A stretch of DNA of 64,000 bases from Flavobacteriaceae bacterium Ap0902 (GCA_009835005.1 WTFG01000001.1:598696-662695), one strand, 5' to 3'. Positions 38,094 through 46,841 are shown, numbered from the stretch's first letter. The notes: generated from the sequence alone by a model not told the origin. Translations and numbers: made by a program.

Positions 38094-38122
38094 AAAAAAA
38101 GTTCCTTTCAAAAAGGAACTTT
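38094..38122 (-). terminator. intrinsic terminator of the outer-membrane protein gene
   Basis: A perfect 11-bp stem (AAAGTTCCTTT, 38098-38108, with AAAGGAACTTT, 38112-38122) and three-base loop, followed on the minus strand by a run of seven T. It lies 25 bases after the stop of the minus-strand outer-membrane protein gene. Confidence 0.9.
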
Positions 38123-38146
38123 AATATTTTATAAAATTTAGGGTAA

Positions 38147-38677
38147 TTATTGACCTTGGATAATATTATAATTAATACCAATACCCACATTAGATGGCGC
38201 ATAATCTCCAGAAACACCAGCATAGTACGCAAATATATTCCAGTTATCATTATGGTATCCAACTTCTGGTCTATAATAAAAACCACCAGTAGTATCATAA
38301 GCATCCGCCACGTCCCCTGTTACGAAACCATACCCTAAATCTGTCCCAATGAAGAATTCTTGGGTTGGGTAATAACGGAATAATGCTGCTACGGGGATAA
38401 CACCAGTATCACCATCTACAGGAACCCCTCTTACCACAGCCACTTCATCATTAGAGAAGTAATTGGTGTATCCTGTGGCAATACCAACTCCAAAGCTATT
38501 TAGATTTAAGAATTGATATTTGGCATCGATTCCTAGTGCAAAGTCAGAGGTATCGCTTGCATCCCCAGTTGGAATACCAGCATGTATACCTAATTTCAAC
38601 CAATTTGTCCCACCTACTTGTGCGTTAGTGAAAGTAAAGCCTACTAACATTAACATCAAAATACTTAACTTTTTCAT
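38147..38677 (-). CDS. outer-membrane beta-barrel protein
   Basis: The 176-residue protein has a signal peptide (cleaved after TNA, ~residue 19) and a mature part built of alternating strands rich in Gly, Tyr and Phe. It ends in a strand with NVGIGINYNII. This is the pattern of OmpW/OmpA-like small barrels; the exact family is uncertain. A very clear intrinsic terminator follows, as expected for a well-expressed single-gene transcript. Confidence 0.8.
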   Translation of the reverse strand: MKKLSILMLMLVGFTFTNAQVGGTNWLKLGIHAGIPTGDASDTSDFALGIDAKYQFLNLNSFGVGIATGYTNYFSNDEVAVVRGVPVDGDTGVIPVAALFRYYPTQEFFIGTDLGYGFVTGDVADAYDTTGGFYYRPEVGYHNDNWNIFAYYAGVSGDYAPSNVGIGINYNIIQGQ

Positions 38678-38747
38678 TTCAAATTTGTTTTAAGTTAACA
38701 AGCTATAACCCAAAATGAATGCCAAAACCAAATAAGATGCTAAAAAT

Positions 38748-39491
38748 TTATTTATTGTTCTCTTTGATAAACTTCTCTAACGCCATAGCCATAGAAGGGG
38801 TTTCTGGCGTAGGAACTGGAATATCAATCTTTAAACCCATTTCATTGGCGGCTGATACCGTAGATTTACCAAAAGCTGCAATTTTGGTTTGGTCTTGTTT
38901 AAAATCTGGAAAATTTTCAAACAGAGATTTAATGCCAGATGGGCTAAAGAATACCAAAATATCATATTCTACATCGTTTAGATCAGAAAGATCACTAGAA
39001 ACTGTCTGATACATAATCGCTCTTTTCCAGTTTAGTTTCTCATCATTCATGACTTTGATTACTTCTGGTTTCAATGTATCTGATGATGGAACTAAAAAAT
39101 TTAAGTTTTTATGCTTCTTTAATATAGGTTTTAAATCTAAAAATGACTTACCTCCTATATAAACTTTACGTTTGCGATACACGATGTACTTTTGTAAATA
39201 GTACGCTACAGCTTCTGACTGGCAGAAATACTTCATAGCATCTGGAACTATGAATCTCATTTCCTGTGCTATTCTAAAGAAGTGGTCTACCGCATTTCTA
39301 CTAGTAAGCACGATGGCATTGTATTTAGACAAATCTATCTTTTGCTGTCTAATATCTTTAGCGTTTAACCCTTCTACATGAATAAAAGGTCTAAAATCAA
39401 CTTTTACCTTTTGTTTTTCGCCTAATGAATAATATGGAGAAGATTCACTAGTGGGTTGAGGTTGAGAAACTAGAATTGATTTCACTTTCAT
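38748..39491 (-). CDS. hemD: uroporphyrinogen-III synthase
   Basis: Closes hydroxymethylbilane to uroporphyrinogen III in haem synthesis. The 247-residue protein starts with MKVKSILVSQPQP and has the divergent HemD two-lobe pattern, including ALSS-type VLTSRNAVDHFF and FFSPSGIKSLFENF. An upstream in-frame start at 39554 would overlap the DUF4271 gene by 47 bases and adds unrelated residues. HemD next to a DUF4271 gene is a recurrent flavobacterial arrangement. Confidence 0.88.
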   Translation of the reverse strand: MKVKSILVSQPQPTSESSPYYSLGEKQKVKVDFRPFIHVEGLNAKDIRQQKIDLSKYNAIVLTSRNAVDHFFRIAQEMRFIVPDAMKYFCQSEAVAYYLQKYIVYRKRKVYIGGKSFLDLKPILKKHKNLNFLVPSSDTLKPEVIKVMNDEKLNWKRAIMYQTVSSDLSDLNDVEYDILVFFSPSGIKSLFENFPDFKQDQTKIAAFGKSTVSAANEMGLKIDIPVPTPETPSMAMALEKFIKENNK

Positions 39492-39507
39492 ACGATGTGT
39501 TTTGTAT

Positions 39508-40140
39508 TCATCTATACCAATGGAAATAAATATATAATACTGGTAAGATTTCAAGGATACAAAGGTACAAAATTAAATAATAACTACTAACATACTTCCT
39601 TAATCTACCAATGTTCAATTGTTGGTAATATTCTGATAATAAAACCACTACGCTAGAGAAGACTGCCGCATATAACAAGTATTGTTTATTCATGGCTGAA
39701 AAGTAAAGCAAAAGTGTTATTGTTAATAATACAATTAGCAAATATATACGGTAATACACTTGTGTTCTAATGATTTCTTTGAACTCATCTCGTTCACTTG
39801 CGAAATAGGAGATAATCGCGTTAATTAGAAATTTAATTAAAATAAAAGTAGCTCCAGCACCCATTAAAAAAAGTACAACCATCCAAGATTCTTGCATCAT
39901 CAACATAGGTAATTGTAGGAATGGATATAGAATTAATCCTGCTAATACACTTAACATAATATTCACTATCAAAGCAAACCCAATGGTGCTTTCCTCTATA
40001 CTTTTAAATGCCTTTAGACTACCTATAGCAGAAAAACTTTTATAGAAAATCAGCTTCATTACCGCCAACAATACACCAATTACCAAAAGGATAATGAAAA
40101 CCCAAGTGAAATCCTCTGCATTGCGTATAATTGGATTCAT
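39508..40140 (-). CDS. DUF4271 integral membrane protein
   Basis: The 210-residue protein has about six hydrophobic helices, the last ending LEILPVLYIYFHW. The length and position just upstream of hemD match the DUF4271 family. The function is unknown; conserved linkage suggests some connection to haem synthesis or to membrane placement of the enzyme, but this is inference. Confidence 0.85.
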   Translation of the reverse strand: MNPIIRNAEDFTWVFIILLVIGVLLAVMKLIFYKSFSAIGSLKAFKSIEESTIGFALIVNIMLSVLAGLILYPFLQLPMLMMQESWMVVLFLMGAGATFILIKFLINAIISYFASERDEFKEIIRTQVYYRIYLLIVLLTITLLLYFSAMNKQYLLYAAVFSSVVVLLSEYYQQLNIGRLRKYVSSYYLILYLCILEILPVLYIYFHWYR

Positions 40141-40191
40141 TTAAAAAGAAATTTTTTACAAAATTAAGAAAATATCTATAGTATCTTTAGT

Positions 40192-40199
40192 TATCTTTG
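40192..40199 (+). promoter_or_regulatory. -7 promoter box TATCTTTG, leaderless start
   Basis: Exact TAnnTTTG match that ends four bases before the glycosyltransferase ATG. The transcription start would fall at or just inside the ATG, so translation is probably leaderless or the ATG sits at the extreme 5' end. Confidence 0.6.
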
Positions 40200-40203
40200 C
40201 GGC

Positions 40204-40926
40204 ATGTCGAAGAAAATTGTCATTATACCAACATATAATGAAAAGGAAAATATAGAGAAAATTATTAAAACTACCTTGGCTTTACCAGATTTATTTGATA
40301 TACTGGTAGTTGATGATACGTCTCCTGATGGGACTGCGAATATTGTGAGTCAATTAATAGCGGACTTCCCTGATCGTTTATTTCTAGAAGTCCGTAAGGT
40401 TAAAGATGGTTTAGGAAGAGCGTATATCCATGGGTTCAAATGGGCATTGCATCGGGGATATGATTTTATATTTGAGATGGATGCAGATTTCTCTCATAAT
40501 CCAAATGATTTACCTCGATTGTTGCAAACATGTATAGATGGGGCAGATATGGCAATAGGTTCCAGATATTCACAAGGGGTGAATGTGGTGAACTGGCCAA
40601 TGAAAAGAGTCCTGCTATCCTATTTTGCTTCTAAATATGTTAGACTGGTTACGCAACTCCCTATTCATGATACCACTGCAGGTTTTGTATGCTATGCTCG
40701 TAAAGCACTAGAGGCATTAAATTTGGACGGAATAGAATTTAAGGGCTATGGTTTTCAAGTAGAGATGAAATATAAAGTTTGGAGAAAAGGGTTAGAGATT
40801 GTAGAAGTCCCGATTATCTTCACGGATAGGACTTTGGGCGAATCCAAGATTAGTAATTCTATTGTAAAAGAGGCTGTATTTGGAATCATTAGTTTGCGAA
40901 TTAGAGATATCTTAGGCAGATTATGA
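40204..40926 (+). CDS. polyprenol monophosphomannose synthase-like glycosyltransferase (GT2)
   Basis: The 240-residue GT-A enzyme has the GT2 motifs IPTYNEKENI (8-17), VVDD (35-38) and MDADFSH with the metal-binding Asp93/Asp95, plus a TLGESKIS tail motif typical of dolichol-phosphate mannosyltransferases. There is no C-terminal membrane domain, so it is the soluble single-domain form. It would transfer a hexose from a nucleotide sugar to a polyprenyl phosphate at the inner membrane. Its stop overlaps the DUF4296 ATG by four bases. Confidence 0.92.
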   Translation: MSKKIVIIPTYNEKENIEKIIKTTLALPDLFDILVVDDTSPDGTANIVSQLIADFPDRLFLEVRKVKDGLGRAYIHGFKWALHRGYDFIFEMDADFSHNPNDLPRLLQTCIDGADMAIGSRYSQGVNVVNWPMKRVLLSYFASKYVRLVTQLPIHDTTAGFVCYARKALEALNLDGIEFKGYGFQVEMKYKVWRKGLEIVEVPIIFTDRTLGESKISNSIVKEAVFGIISLRIRDILGRL

Positions 40927-41291
40927 GATTTTTAAAAGTAATATTATTATCAATTATTCTGGTGCTAACTTCTTGTAATGAAGAAGTAGAAAAACCAGAT
41001 AGCTTGATTCCTAAAGAAGAAATGAAGGCGATTCTCAAAGATATTTATATTTATAGAAATCTGAATGAAGTGAGCTTGGCCAAGGAGGATAAAATCAATT
41101 TAGATGACGTGAATCTAGCAGTTTTAAAAAAGCATGATCAAACATTCGCATCTTTCATAGAATCTTATAAGTATTATGTGATTGCGCATGCCTCTTTTGA
41201 TGAAATGTTAGTTGAAATTAAAGATGAAATTAGCCAAGATGAAGCTTTTTTGATTAAAGACACTATCCCCCAAACAGAGAAAAACAATTAA
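40923..41291 (+). CDS. DUF4296 lipoprotein
   Basis: A 122-residue lipoprotein with lipobox LTSC (Cys18). It contains the DUF4296 pattern LIPKEEMKAILKDIYIYRNLNE and a second helix with FASFIESYKYY. The function is unknown. Its four-base overlap with the glycosyltransferase shows coupled expression. Confidence 0.85.
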   Translation: MRFLKVILLSIILVLTSCNEEVEKPDSLIPKEEMKAILKDIYIYRNLNEVSLAKEDKINLDDVNLAVLKKHDQTFASFIESYKYYVIAHASFDEMLVEIKDEISQDEAFLIKDTIPQTEKNN

Positions 41292-41329
41292 TTCAAATTT
41301 TATTTTATATTAAAGTACACAGAATTAGT

Positions 41330-41337
41330 TAATTTTG
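41330..41337 (+). promoter_or_regulatory. -7 promoter box TAATTTTG for ssb
   Basis: Exact TAnnTTTG match, 21 bases before the ATG chosen for ssb. It overlaps an alternative upstream TTG start (41335), which argues against that start. Confidence 0.6.
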
Positions 41338-41358
41338 TTTTTCAAACAGATTATTTAT

Positions 41359-41727
41359 ATGAGTGGATCGGTGAATAAAGTTATTCTTGTAGGGAATCTT
41401 GGCGATGAGGTTAAACTGCATTATTTTGATAGCAATAACTGTGTAGGGCGATTCTCTATGGCTACCAATGAGGCCTATAAAGGCAAGGATTCTGGTGAAC
41501 GAATAGTGCATACAGAATGGCATAAAATTGTAACTAGAAATAAACTGGCGGAATTGTGTGAAAAATATTTATCCAAAGGAGATCAGGTTTATATAGAAGG
41601 CAGATTGAGAACGCGCAAGTGGAATGACAATGGTGTGGATAAATATCAAACCGAAGTCCATGCAGACAATATACAATTTTTAAATATCAAAAGTAATCCA
41701 GATATTGTGAACAAAGATTCAAATTGA
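41359..41727 (+). CDS. ssb: single-stranded DNA-binding protein
   Basis: The 122-residue protein is an OB-fold SSB: SVNKVILVGNLG at the N-terminus, TEWHKIV, YLSKGDQVYIEGRLRTRKW and a YQTEVHADNI strand. It lacks the long linker and the acidic DDxxPF tail that recruits partner proteins in E. coli SSB. It could therefore be an accessory SSB. The ATG at 41359 gives the normal MSGSVNKV start. It is the first gene of ssb-gldE-gldD. Confidence 0.94.
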   Translation: MSGSVNKVILVGNLGDEVKLHYFDSNNCVGRFSMATNEAYKGKDSGERIVHTEWHKIVTRNKLAELCEKYLSKGDQVYIEGRLRTRKWNDNGVDKYQTEVHADNIQFLNIKSNPDIVNKDSN

Positions 41728-41770
41728 ATATTATATTTAAATTTTTTTAAGTTTAATCAAACCCCAAATT

Positions 41771-43123
41771 TTGGAACCAGAACCTCCCAGTTTGCTATTA
41801 ATTTTTAATATGATTTCTTCTACGGCAGTATTAGGAATTATAGGATTATTAGTGTTATTATTTCTATCGGCCTTAATGTCTGGATCAGAAGTTGCATTCT
41901 TTTCTTTAAAGAAAAAGGATTTTGAAAATGTAAAGGAAGAGGATGATAGAGTTAATTTGGTCCAAAAACTCCTTAGAAATAGAAAAAAACTCCTTGCTAG
42001 TATCCTAATCGGTAATAACTTTATTAATATTGGAATTGTATTGTTATCTGCCTATTTATCAGAGATAATTATTCATCCCTATTTACAGGGTTTAATAATA
42101 TTGGGAATTGATTTTACCGTATTATTTGATGTAGTCATTATTACTTTTTTATTATTATTATTTGGCGAAATTATCCCCAAAATATATTCTGCCAAGAATC
42201 CGCTTATCTTCAGTAAATTCACTGCCCGTTCTATCTATATTACCTCTTATATAACACAACCTATCGCTATTCCTCTTTTGGGATTAAGCAATCTCATAGA
42301 GAAAAACTTCAAAGGAAACCAGACGATTTCTGTGGATCAATTATCACAAGCTTTGGAATTAACCTCGGAGGATATGACGACAACCAATGAGGAACAGAAG
42401 ATATTAGAGGGCATCGTTAATTTTGGTAATACAGATACCAGCCAGATCATGACACCCAGAGTAGATATGTTTGCTATTAAATTGAAATATAGCTTTAAGG
42501 ATGTTGTGGACGCTATTGCCAATAAAGGTTTTTCTAGGGTTCCTGTATATGATGAAAATATAGATGAAATTAAAGGAGTTTTATACGCCAAAGATTTGCT
42601 CCCATTTTTAAACAACCATACCCATCATTGGCAAAAATTAATCAGAAAACCATTCTTTGTCCCAGAGAATAAAAAGTTAGACGATTTGCTTTCCGATTTT
42701 CAGGAGAGAAAAATTCACATGGCCATTGTTGTAGATGAATATGGCGGCACCAGTGGTGTTGTAACCTTGGAGGATGTTTTAGAAGAGGTAGTGGGTGATA
42801 TATCAGATGAATTTGATGATGAAGAAATCTTATATTCCAAATTAGACAAAGATAATTTTTTGTTTGAGGGTAAAACCTCTTTAAAAGATTTCTATCGTTT
42901 AATGGAAATTGAAAACACAGACATTTTTGAGGAAAATAAAGGAGAGGCAGATACATTGGCGGGCTTTATGCTAGAGATATTTGGTGAAACACCCAATCGC
43001 AGACAGAAAATTAATTTTGAGAATTATTTATTTACGATTGAATCTATAGATAAAAAACGTATCAAAAGAATTAAGGCAACACGCATACTAGCATTAAAAG
43101 AAGAAGAGGAATATGAGGATTAG
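41771..43123 (+). CDS. gldE: gliding motility-associated protein GldE (CNNM/CorC family)
   Basis: Domains in order: CNNM/DUF21 membrane domain (~18-190, with SGSEVAFFSLKKKD and the NFINIGIVLLSAYL helix), a CBS pair (~205-335), and a CorC_HlyC domain (~350-440). The family is linked to divalent-cation transport, while GldE supports gliding in F. johnsoniae together with GldD. The start is uncertain: the TTG at 41771 keeps the EPEPPS sequence I associate with GldE N-termini, while ATG 41810 (MISSTAV) is the alternative. It overlaps gldD by 11 bases. Confidence 0.92.
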   Translation: MEPEPPSLLLIFNMISSTAVLGIIGLLVLLFLSALMSGSEVAFFSLKKKDFENVKEEDDRVNLVQKLLRNRKKLLASILIGNNFINIGIVLLSAYLSEIIIHPYLQGLIILGIDFTVLFDVVIITFLLLLFGEIIPKIYSAKNPLIFSKFTARSIYITSYITQPIAIPLLGLSNLIEKNFKGNQTISVDQLSQALELTSEDMTTTNEEQKILEGIVNFGNTDTSQIMTPRVDMFAIKLKYSFKDVVDAIANKGFSRVPVYDENIDEIKGVLYAKDLLPFLNNHTHHWQKLIRKPFFVPENKKLDDLLSDFQERKIHMAIVVDEYGGTSGVVTLEDVLEEVVGDISDEFDDEEILYSKLDKDNFLFEGKTSLKDFYRLMEIENTDIFEENKGEADTLAGFMLEIFGETPNRRQKINFENYLFTIESIDKKRIKRIKATRILALKEEEEYED

Positions 43124-43673
43124 TATTTTTATCATCATCTTAATGATTTTAATAGGGTGTTCAGACGATCAGTTACCCAAACCTTATGGGGAAGTTAGGT
43201 TAGAATATCCAGAAGCAGTGTATACCACCTTTGAGACTGAATGCCCCTTTATGTTTGAGTATTCTTCCTTAGCGATTAAAAAACCAAAGGATTCAATTTG
43301 TAGTTATAATATATACTATCCCAATATGAAAGCTACTATTTACTTGACTTATGAAGAAATTCCAGATACAGGAATTTATGATCTCATTCAGGATTCAGAG
43401 AAATCTGTTTATGAGCCACATACCAGCAGAGCAACTTATATAGAACCTAAATTAATTGTACGGGAAAGAGCGCATGTGTTTGGTACTTTATATGAATTAG
43501 GAGGGGAATCTGCCATGAATTATCAATTTCATTTAACAGACAGTACGCATCATTTCCTGCGTGGGTCTGTGTACTTTCGTTCACACCCAAAACCAGATTC
43601 CTTGGCACCCGCTTTGAGCTATATTAAAAAAGATGTCATGCGACTCATGGAAACATTGCAATGGCGTAATTGA
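43113..43673 (+). CDS. gldD: gliding motility lipoprotein GldD
   Basis: The 186-residue lipoprotein has lipobox LIGC (Cys16). The mature part begins PKPYGEVRLEYP and has FETECPFMFEYS, the ENE-like TSRATYI segment and HFLRGSVYFRSHPKPDSLAP, in line with GldD. It is essential for gliding in F. johnsoniae but conserved in many non-gliding Bacteroidota. It is coupled to gldE by overlap. Confidence 0.93.
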   Translation: MRISIFIIILMILIGCSDDQLPKPYGEVRLEYPEAVYTTFETECPFMFEYSSLAIKKPKDSICSYNIYYPNMKATIYLTYEEIPDTGIYDLIQDSEKSVYEPHTSRATYIEPKLIVRERAHVFGTLYELGGESAMNYQFHLTDSTHHFLRGSVYFRSHPKPDSLAPALSYIKKDVMRLMETLQWRN

Positions 43674-43681
43674 TATTTGTT

Positions 43682-44323
43682 TTAAATATTCCATTCTTTA
43701 TAAAATTGGTCTAGGTATACTTTCATAAACTTATGCCTTTCCTCTGCCATTTCTCTGCCCTTTTTTGTCTTCATTAATTCCTTTAATTTTAAAAGTTTGT
43801 CATAAAAATGTTGAAGGGTTGGCGCCTTAGACTTTTGATATGCCTCTATGGAATCAAACTTCTCTGGTTTGTGCATTGGGTCATGTAATAGGTTGCCTTG
43901 GCTACCCCCATAAGCGAAGGCTCTCGCAATACCTATGGCTCCCATGGCGTCTAGTCTATCGGCATCTGCAACAACCCAAACCTCTAAATTATTAGTTGTT
44001 TGATTGAATCCACCTTTAAAACCTATGAGTTGGATATCTTTTATCAGTTTGGTTATAAAAGTTTCATCGGCAATAAGATTCTTTAGGATTTTTTGAACAT
44101 ATAATTCTGTTTTATCCTGTCCCCCATGCAATTTATAATCGCCCACGTCATGCAAGTAAGCTAATAATGTAGGGTAATAGTCATCTAAACCTTCTGCTTG
44201 GCAAATGATTTGCGTATTTTTAACCACCCGTTGAATGTGGTAGTAATCATGTCCTGTACTTTCATTTTTTAATAAATTGAAAACATAATCTTTAACTTTC
44301 TCTATAATTTGTTTTCTCATCAT
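43682..44323 (-). CDS. HD-domain phosphohydrolase
   Basis: The 213-residue protein carries the HD signature: TGHDYYHIQRV, LLAYLHDVGDYKL (His-Asp metal pair) and a later ADADRLDAMGAIG (Asp). This pattern is shared with bacterial YpgQ/YedJ-type HD hydrolases, which act on nucleotide pyrophosphates; the substrate here is not known. It ends eight bases after the convergent gldD stop and lies divergent to rpsP. Confidence 0.9.
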   Translation of the reverse strand: MMRKQIIEKVKDYVFNLLKNESTGHDYYHIQRVVKNTQIICQAEGLDDYYPTLLAYLHDVGDYKLHGGQDKTELYVQKILKNLIADETFITKLIKDIQLIGFKGGFNQTTNNLEVWVVADADRLDAMGAIGIARAFAYGGSQGNLLHDPMHKPEKFDSIEAYQKSKAPTLQHFYDKLLKLKELMKTKKGREMAEERHKFMKVYLDQFYKEWNI

Positions 44324-44335
44324 AAATTAAAAACT

Positions 44336-44343
44336 TATATTTG
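44336..44343 (+). promoter_or_regulatory. -7 promoter box TATATTTG for rpsP-rimM
   Basis: Exact TAnnTTTG match. A TTTG at 44308-44311 is 24 bases upstream, rather far for the -33 element. The resulting leader is about 55 bases, the longest seen in front of a recognisable box here. Confidence 0.65.
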
Positions 44344-44373
44344 CCGTCTTGAAATAACAAAATTAAAATAATC

Positions 44374-44389
44374 AGGGACAGAGATCCCT
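44374..44389 (+). other. small hairpin in the rpsP leader
   Basis: AGGGA-CAGAGA-TCCCT forms a five-base-pair stem with a six-base loop, 15 bases before the rpsP ATG. It may influence translation or mimic an S16 binding site, but the stem is short. Confidence 0.35.
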
Positions 44390-44404
44390 AAAATTAGAGA
44401 AATT

Positions 44405-44908
44405 ATGGCAGTAAAAATTAGATTACAAAGACACGGTAGAAAAGGTAGACCATTTTACCATATCGTAATAGCAGATTCTAGAGTAAAAAGAGATGGTAGA
44501 TTGATTGAGAAAATTGGTACTTACAACCCAATTACTAATCCTGCTGTGATTAATCTAGACATTGATAGAGCTGTTGAATGGTTAGAAAAAGGGGCACAGC
44601 CAACGAATACTGTACGTAATATTCTTTCTTATAAAGGTGCTTTGTTAAAGAAACACTTGATGGGTGGAGTTGCTAAAGGCGCTTTTGATGAGGCAGAAGC
44701 AGAAAAGAGATTCAATGCTTGGTTAGAAGAAAAAGAAAGTAAAGTTGATGCCAAGATAGAAAATTTAACTAAGAAAGAAGAAGAAGAAAGAGCGGCTAGA
44801 TTAGAAGCAGAAAGAAAAATTTCTGAAGCACGTGTAGCAGTAGAAGAGGAAGAGGTTGCAGAAGAAGCAGCAGAAGAAACTTCTGAAGCAACAGATAGCG
44901 AAGAATAA
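44405..44908 (+). CDS. rpsP: 30S ribosomal protein S16
   Basis: The N-terminal ~80 residues are canonical S16 ([23 protein letters not shown]). The protein is extended to 167 residues by a charged helix and an Ala/Glu-rich tail (~100-167), a length typical of Bacteroidota S16. It is followed after one base by rimM, the usual S16 assembly-factor pairing. A TATATTTG promoter and a small hairpin lie in the leader. Confidence 0.97.
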   Translation: MAVKIRLQRHGRKGRPFYHIVIADSRVKRDGRLIEKIGTYNPITNPAVINLDIDRAVEWLEKGAQPTNTVRNILSYKGALLKKHLMGGVAKGAFDEAEAEKRFNAWLEEKESKVDAKIENLTKKEEEERAARLEAERKISEARVAVEEEEVAEEAAEETSEATDSEE

Positions 44909-44909
44909 A

Positions 44910-45425
44910 ATGCAGAAAAAAGATTGTTACTATTTGGGTACAATCACCAAAGCCCACGGTTATAAAGGTGAATTAAATGTTCATTTGGATACCGATGAGC
45001 CAGAATTATATCAAGACTTGGAATCAGTATTCATTGAAAAAAATGGATTACTGGTTCCATTTTTTTTGACCAAAGCCCAACTACATAAGAAAAATCATTT
45101 ACGTATCATCTTAGAAGACTTTGATGATCCTACCTCTTTGATTGGGAGAGAGATTTATTTACCATTATCTACATTGCCGCCATTAGAAGGTAACAAGTTT
45201 TATTATCATGAGGTTGTAGGCTTCCAAGTGATTAATGCAGATGATAATCTAATTGGTGAAATCACCCATGTGCGCGACACTACTTCTCAAGATTTATTAG
45301 AAGTATTAACCCCTACAGAAACCACCGTTTTAATCCCCCTTATAGATGATTGGATTGTAGAGGTAGATAGAGAAAATAATGTTTTAAGGATGGATTTGCC
45401 AAAAGGTCTTACAGACGTCTTTTAA
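44910..45425 (+). CDS. rimM: 16S rRNA processing protein RimM
   Basis: RimM helps mature the 30S head around S19 and helix 31-33. The 171-residue protein has the N-terminal RimM barrel (YYLGTITKAHGYKGELNV) and a C-terminal PRC barrel (FYYHEVVGFQVIN...DLLEVLTP...VLIPLIDDWIVEVD). I start at ATG 44910 (MQKKDCYYLG), one base after the rpsP stop; an earlier in-frame ATG lies inside rpsP. Its stop shares TTAA with that of convergent cinA. Confidence 0.95.
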   Translation: MQKKDCYYLGTITKAHGYKGELNVHLDTDEPELYQDLESVFIEKNGLLVPFFLTKAQLHKKNHLRIILEDFDDPTSLIGREIYLPLSTLPPLEGNKFYYHEVVGFQVINADDNLIGEITHVRDTTSQDLLEVLTPTETTVLIPLIDDWIVEVDRENNVLRMDLPKGLTDVF

Positions 45426-46678
45426 TAATTTTCTTTTAGCCATAAATACAATTGTTGAATAGCTATTTGGGTCAACTTCTCTGTGAACTCATAGCGATCT
45501 AGGTGATTGTATTCAAATTGGAAGGCTTTGGTCTGTTTTTTAGAAGCAATACCAATAAATGCTGTACCTGGTTTAACACCAAACTCATCTGCATCTGGTC
45601 CTGCCACTCCAGTAGAACTTATGGCAACATCTGCGTCTATACTAGAGAGTGCACCTAAAGCCATTTGTCTAGCCACTTCTTCATTTACTACGCCACTCTT
45701 TTTAATTAATTCTTTAGAAACATCCAGTAATCTAGTTTTTAAAATGGGAGAATAGGCAATAATCCCGCCTTTAAAATAGGCGGAACTTCCTGGAATGGAT
45801 GTGATGGATGCAGCAAGTTTTCCACTAGTAAAACTCTCTGCGGTTGCTAGTTTTAATTTATTTTCTATTAATAATTCTGCAATGCTTTCTAGTACCTCAT
45901 TGGTTTTCTTATTTATTATAACATTATCGGGAATTAAATGGATGATTTTATGTGCATATTTTTGTAATTCATCATCTATTTCTTTTTTGTTAGAGCCCGT
46001 AGAAGTTAATCTAAGTTTTACCAATTTAGAGGTAGGAAGATAGGCTAATTTAATATGCGAAGGTAATGCATCCTCAAAAGAAGCTAATTTTATGGCTAGT
46101 TCACTTTCTGGGATATTCAGAACATTTATAAATTTATGAACAATTAAAGTCGGGTTAAATCTTTCCTTGATTTTTGGTAATACCTGCTCTGTCATCAAAT
46201 GTTTCATCTCATACGGAACCCCCGGTAGATTGATGATAATTTTATTATTCCAATGAGACCATATCCCAGGTGCGGTGCCAACACGGTTTTGCAATAGTTC
46301 TGAACCCTCTGGAGCCAAGGCCTGATCACGATTTAATTCATTCATAGGTCTTTTGGTCACTTGCTCATAATAGGATTCAATCCATTTTAAAGCTTCCGCA
46401 TTTATTACCAATTTTTTGCCTAGAAGTTGTGCTATGATTTGTTTGGTCTTGTCATCTCTTGTAGGGCCTAAACCTCCAGTAGTGATGATGATATCTGCAG
46501 AAGAACTTAGAATAGATTTGGATAGAGAATTTTCTAAATCTGGAATTACGGATATCTCTATAAGATCTATATTAAATAGGGCAAGTTGCTTGGCTATAAA
46601 ATTAGAATTGGTGTCCAAAGTTTGACCATAGAGAATCTCATCTCCTATGGCGATTATATGTGCATTAGTTGGTTTCAT
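45422..46678 (-). CDS. cinA: CinA family protein (competence/damage-inducible, NMN deamidase-like)
   Basis: The 418-residue protein has the N-terminal MoCF-like domain (~1-170, GDEILYGQTLDTNS and TTGGLGPTRDD), a middle linker domain, and the C-terminal CinA amidohydrolase domain (~255-415, TAESFTSGKLAASIT and STGVAGPD). The family acts on ADP-ribose and nicotinamide mononucleotide in pyridine-nucleotide recycling. Its ATG lies 12 bases from repeat copy 4, whose outer stem and T tract point toward it. The gene converges with rimM. Confidence 0.95.
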   Translation of the reverse strand: MKPTNAHIIAIGDEILYGQTLDTNSNFIAKQLALFNIDLIEISVIPDLENSLSKSILSSSADIIITTGGLGPTRDDKTKQIIAQLLGKKLVINAEALKWIESYYEQVTKRPMNELNRDQALAPEGSELLQNRVGTAPGIWSHWNNKIIINLPGVPYEMKHLMTEQVLPKIKERFNPTLIVHKFINVLNIPESELAIKLASFEDALPSHIKLAYLPTSKLVKLRLTSTGSNKKEIDDELQKYAHKIIHLIPDNVIINKKTNEVLESIAELLIENKLKLATAESFTSGKLAASITSIPGSSAYFKGGIIAYSPILKTRLLDVSKELIKKSGVVNEEVARQMALGALSSIDADVAISSTGVAGPDADEFGVKPGTAFIGIASKKQTKAFQFEYNHLDRYEFTEKLTQIAIQQLYLWLKENY

Positions 46679-46690
46679 GGAATCAAAAAA

Positions 46691-46821
46691 GTAACCGTCT
46701 CAAAACCCTAAAGACTCGTCATTTTGAATATGATTAAGAATCTTAATTAATTGATAATCAATTTAGTACGAGGTATTGAATTCGCTCCAGAGTGACAAAA
46801 GCGGTATTTTGAGACCGTTAC
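46691..46821 (-). repeat. 131-bp inverted-end repeat, copy 4 (inverted)
   Basis: The ends GTAACCGTCTCAAAAC and ATTTTGAGACCGTTAC are inverted repeats. Orientation matches copy 3. Unlike the other copies it lies between two co-directional genes, lipA and cinA on the minus strand. On that strand the outer stem is followed by TTTTTTG and then the cinA ATG. Confidence 0.86.
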
Positions 46822-46841
46822 TTAGATTAAATATTTATTTC

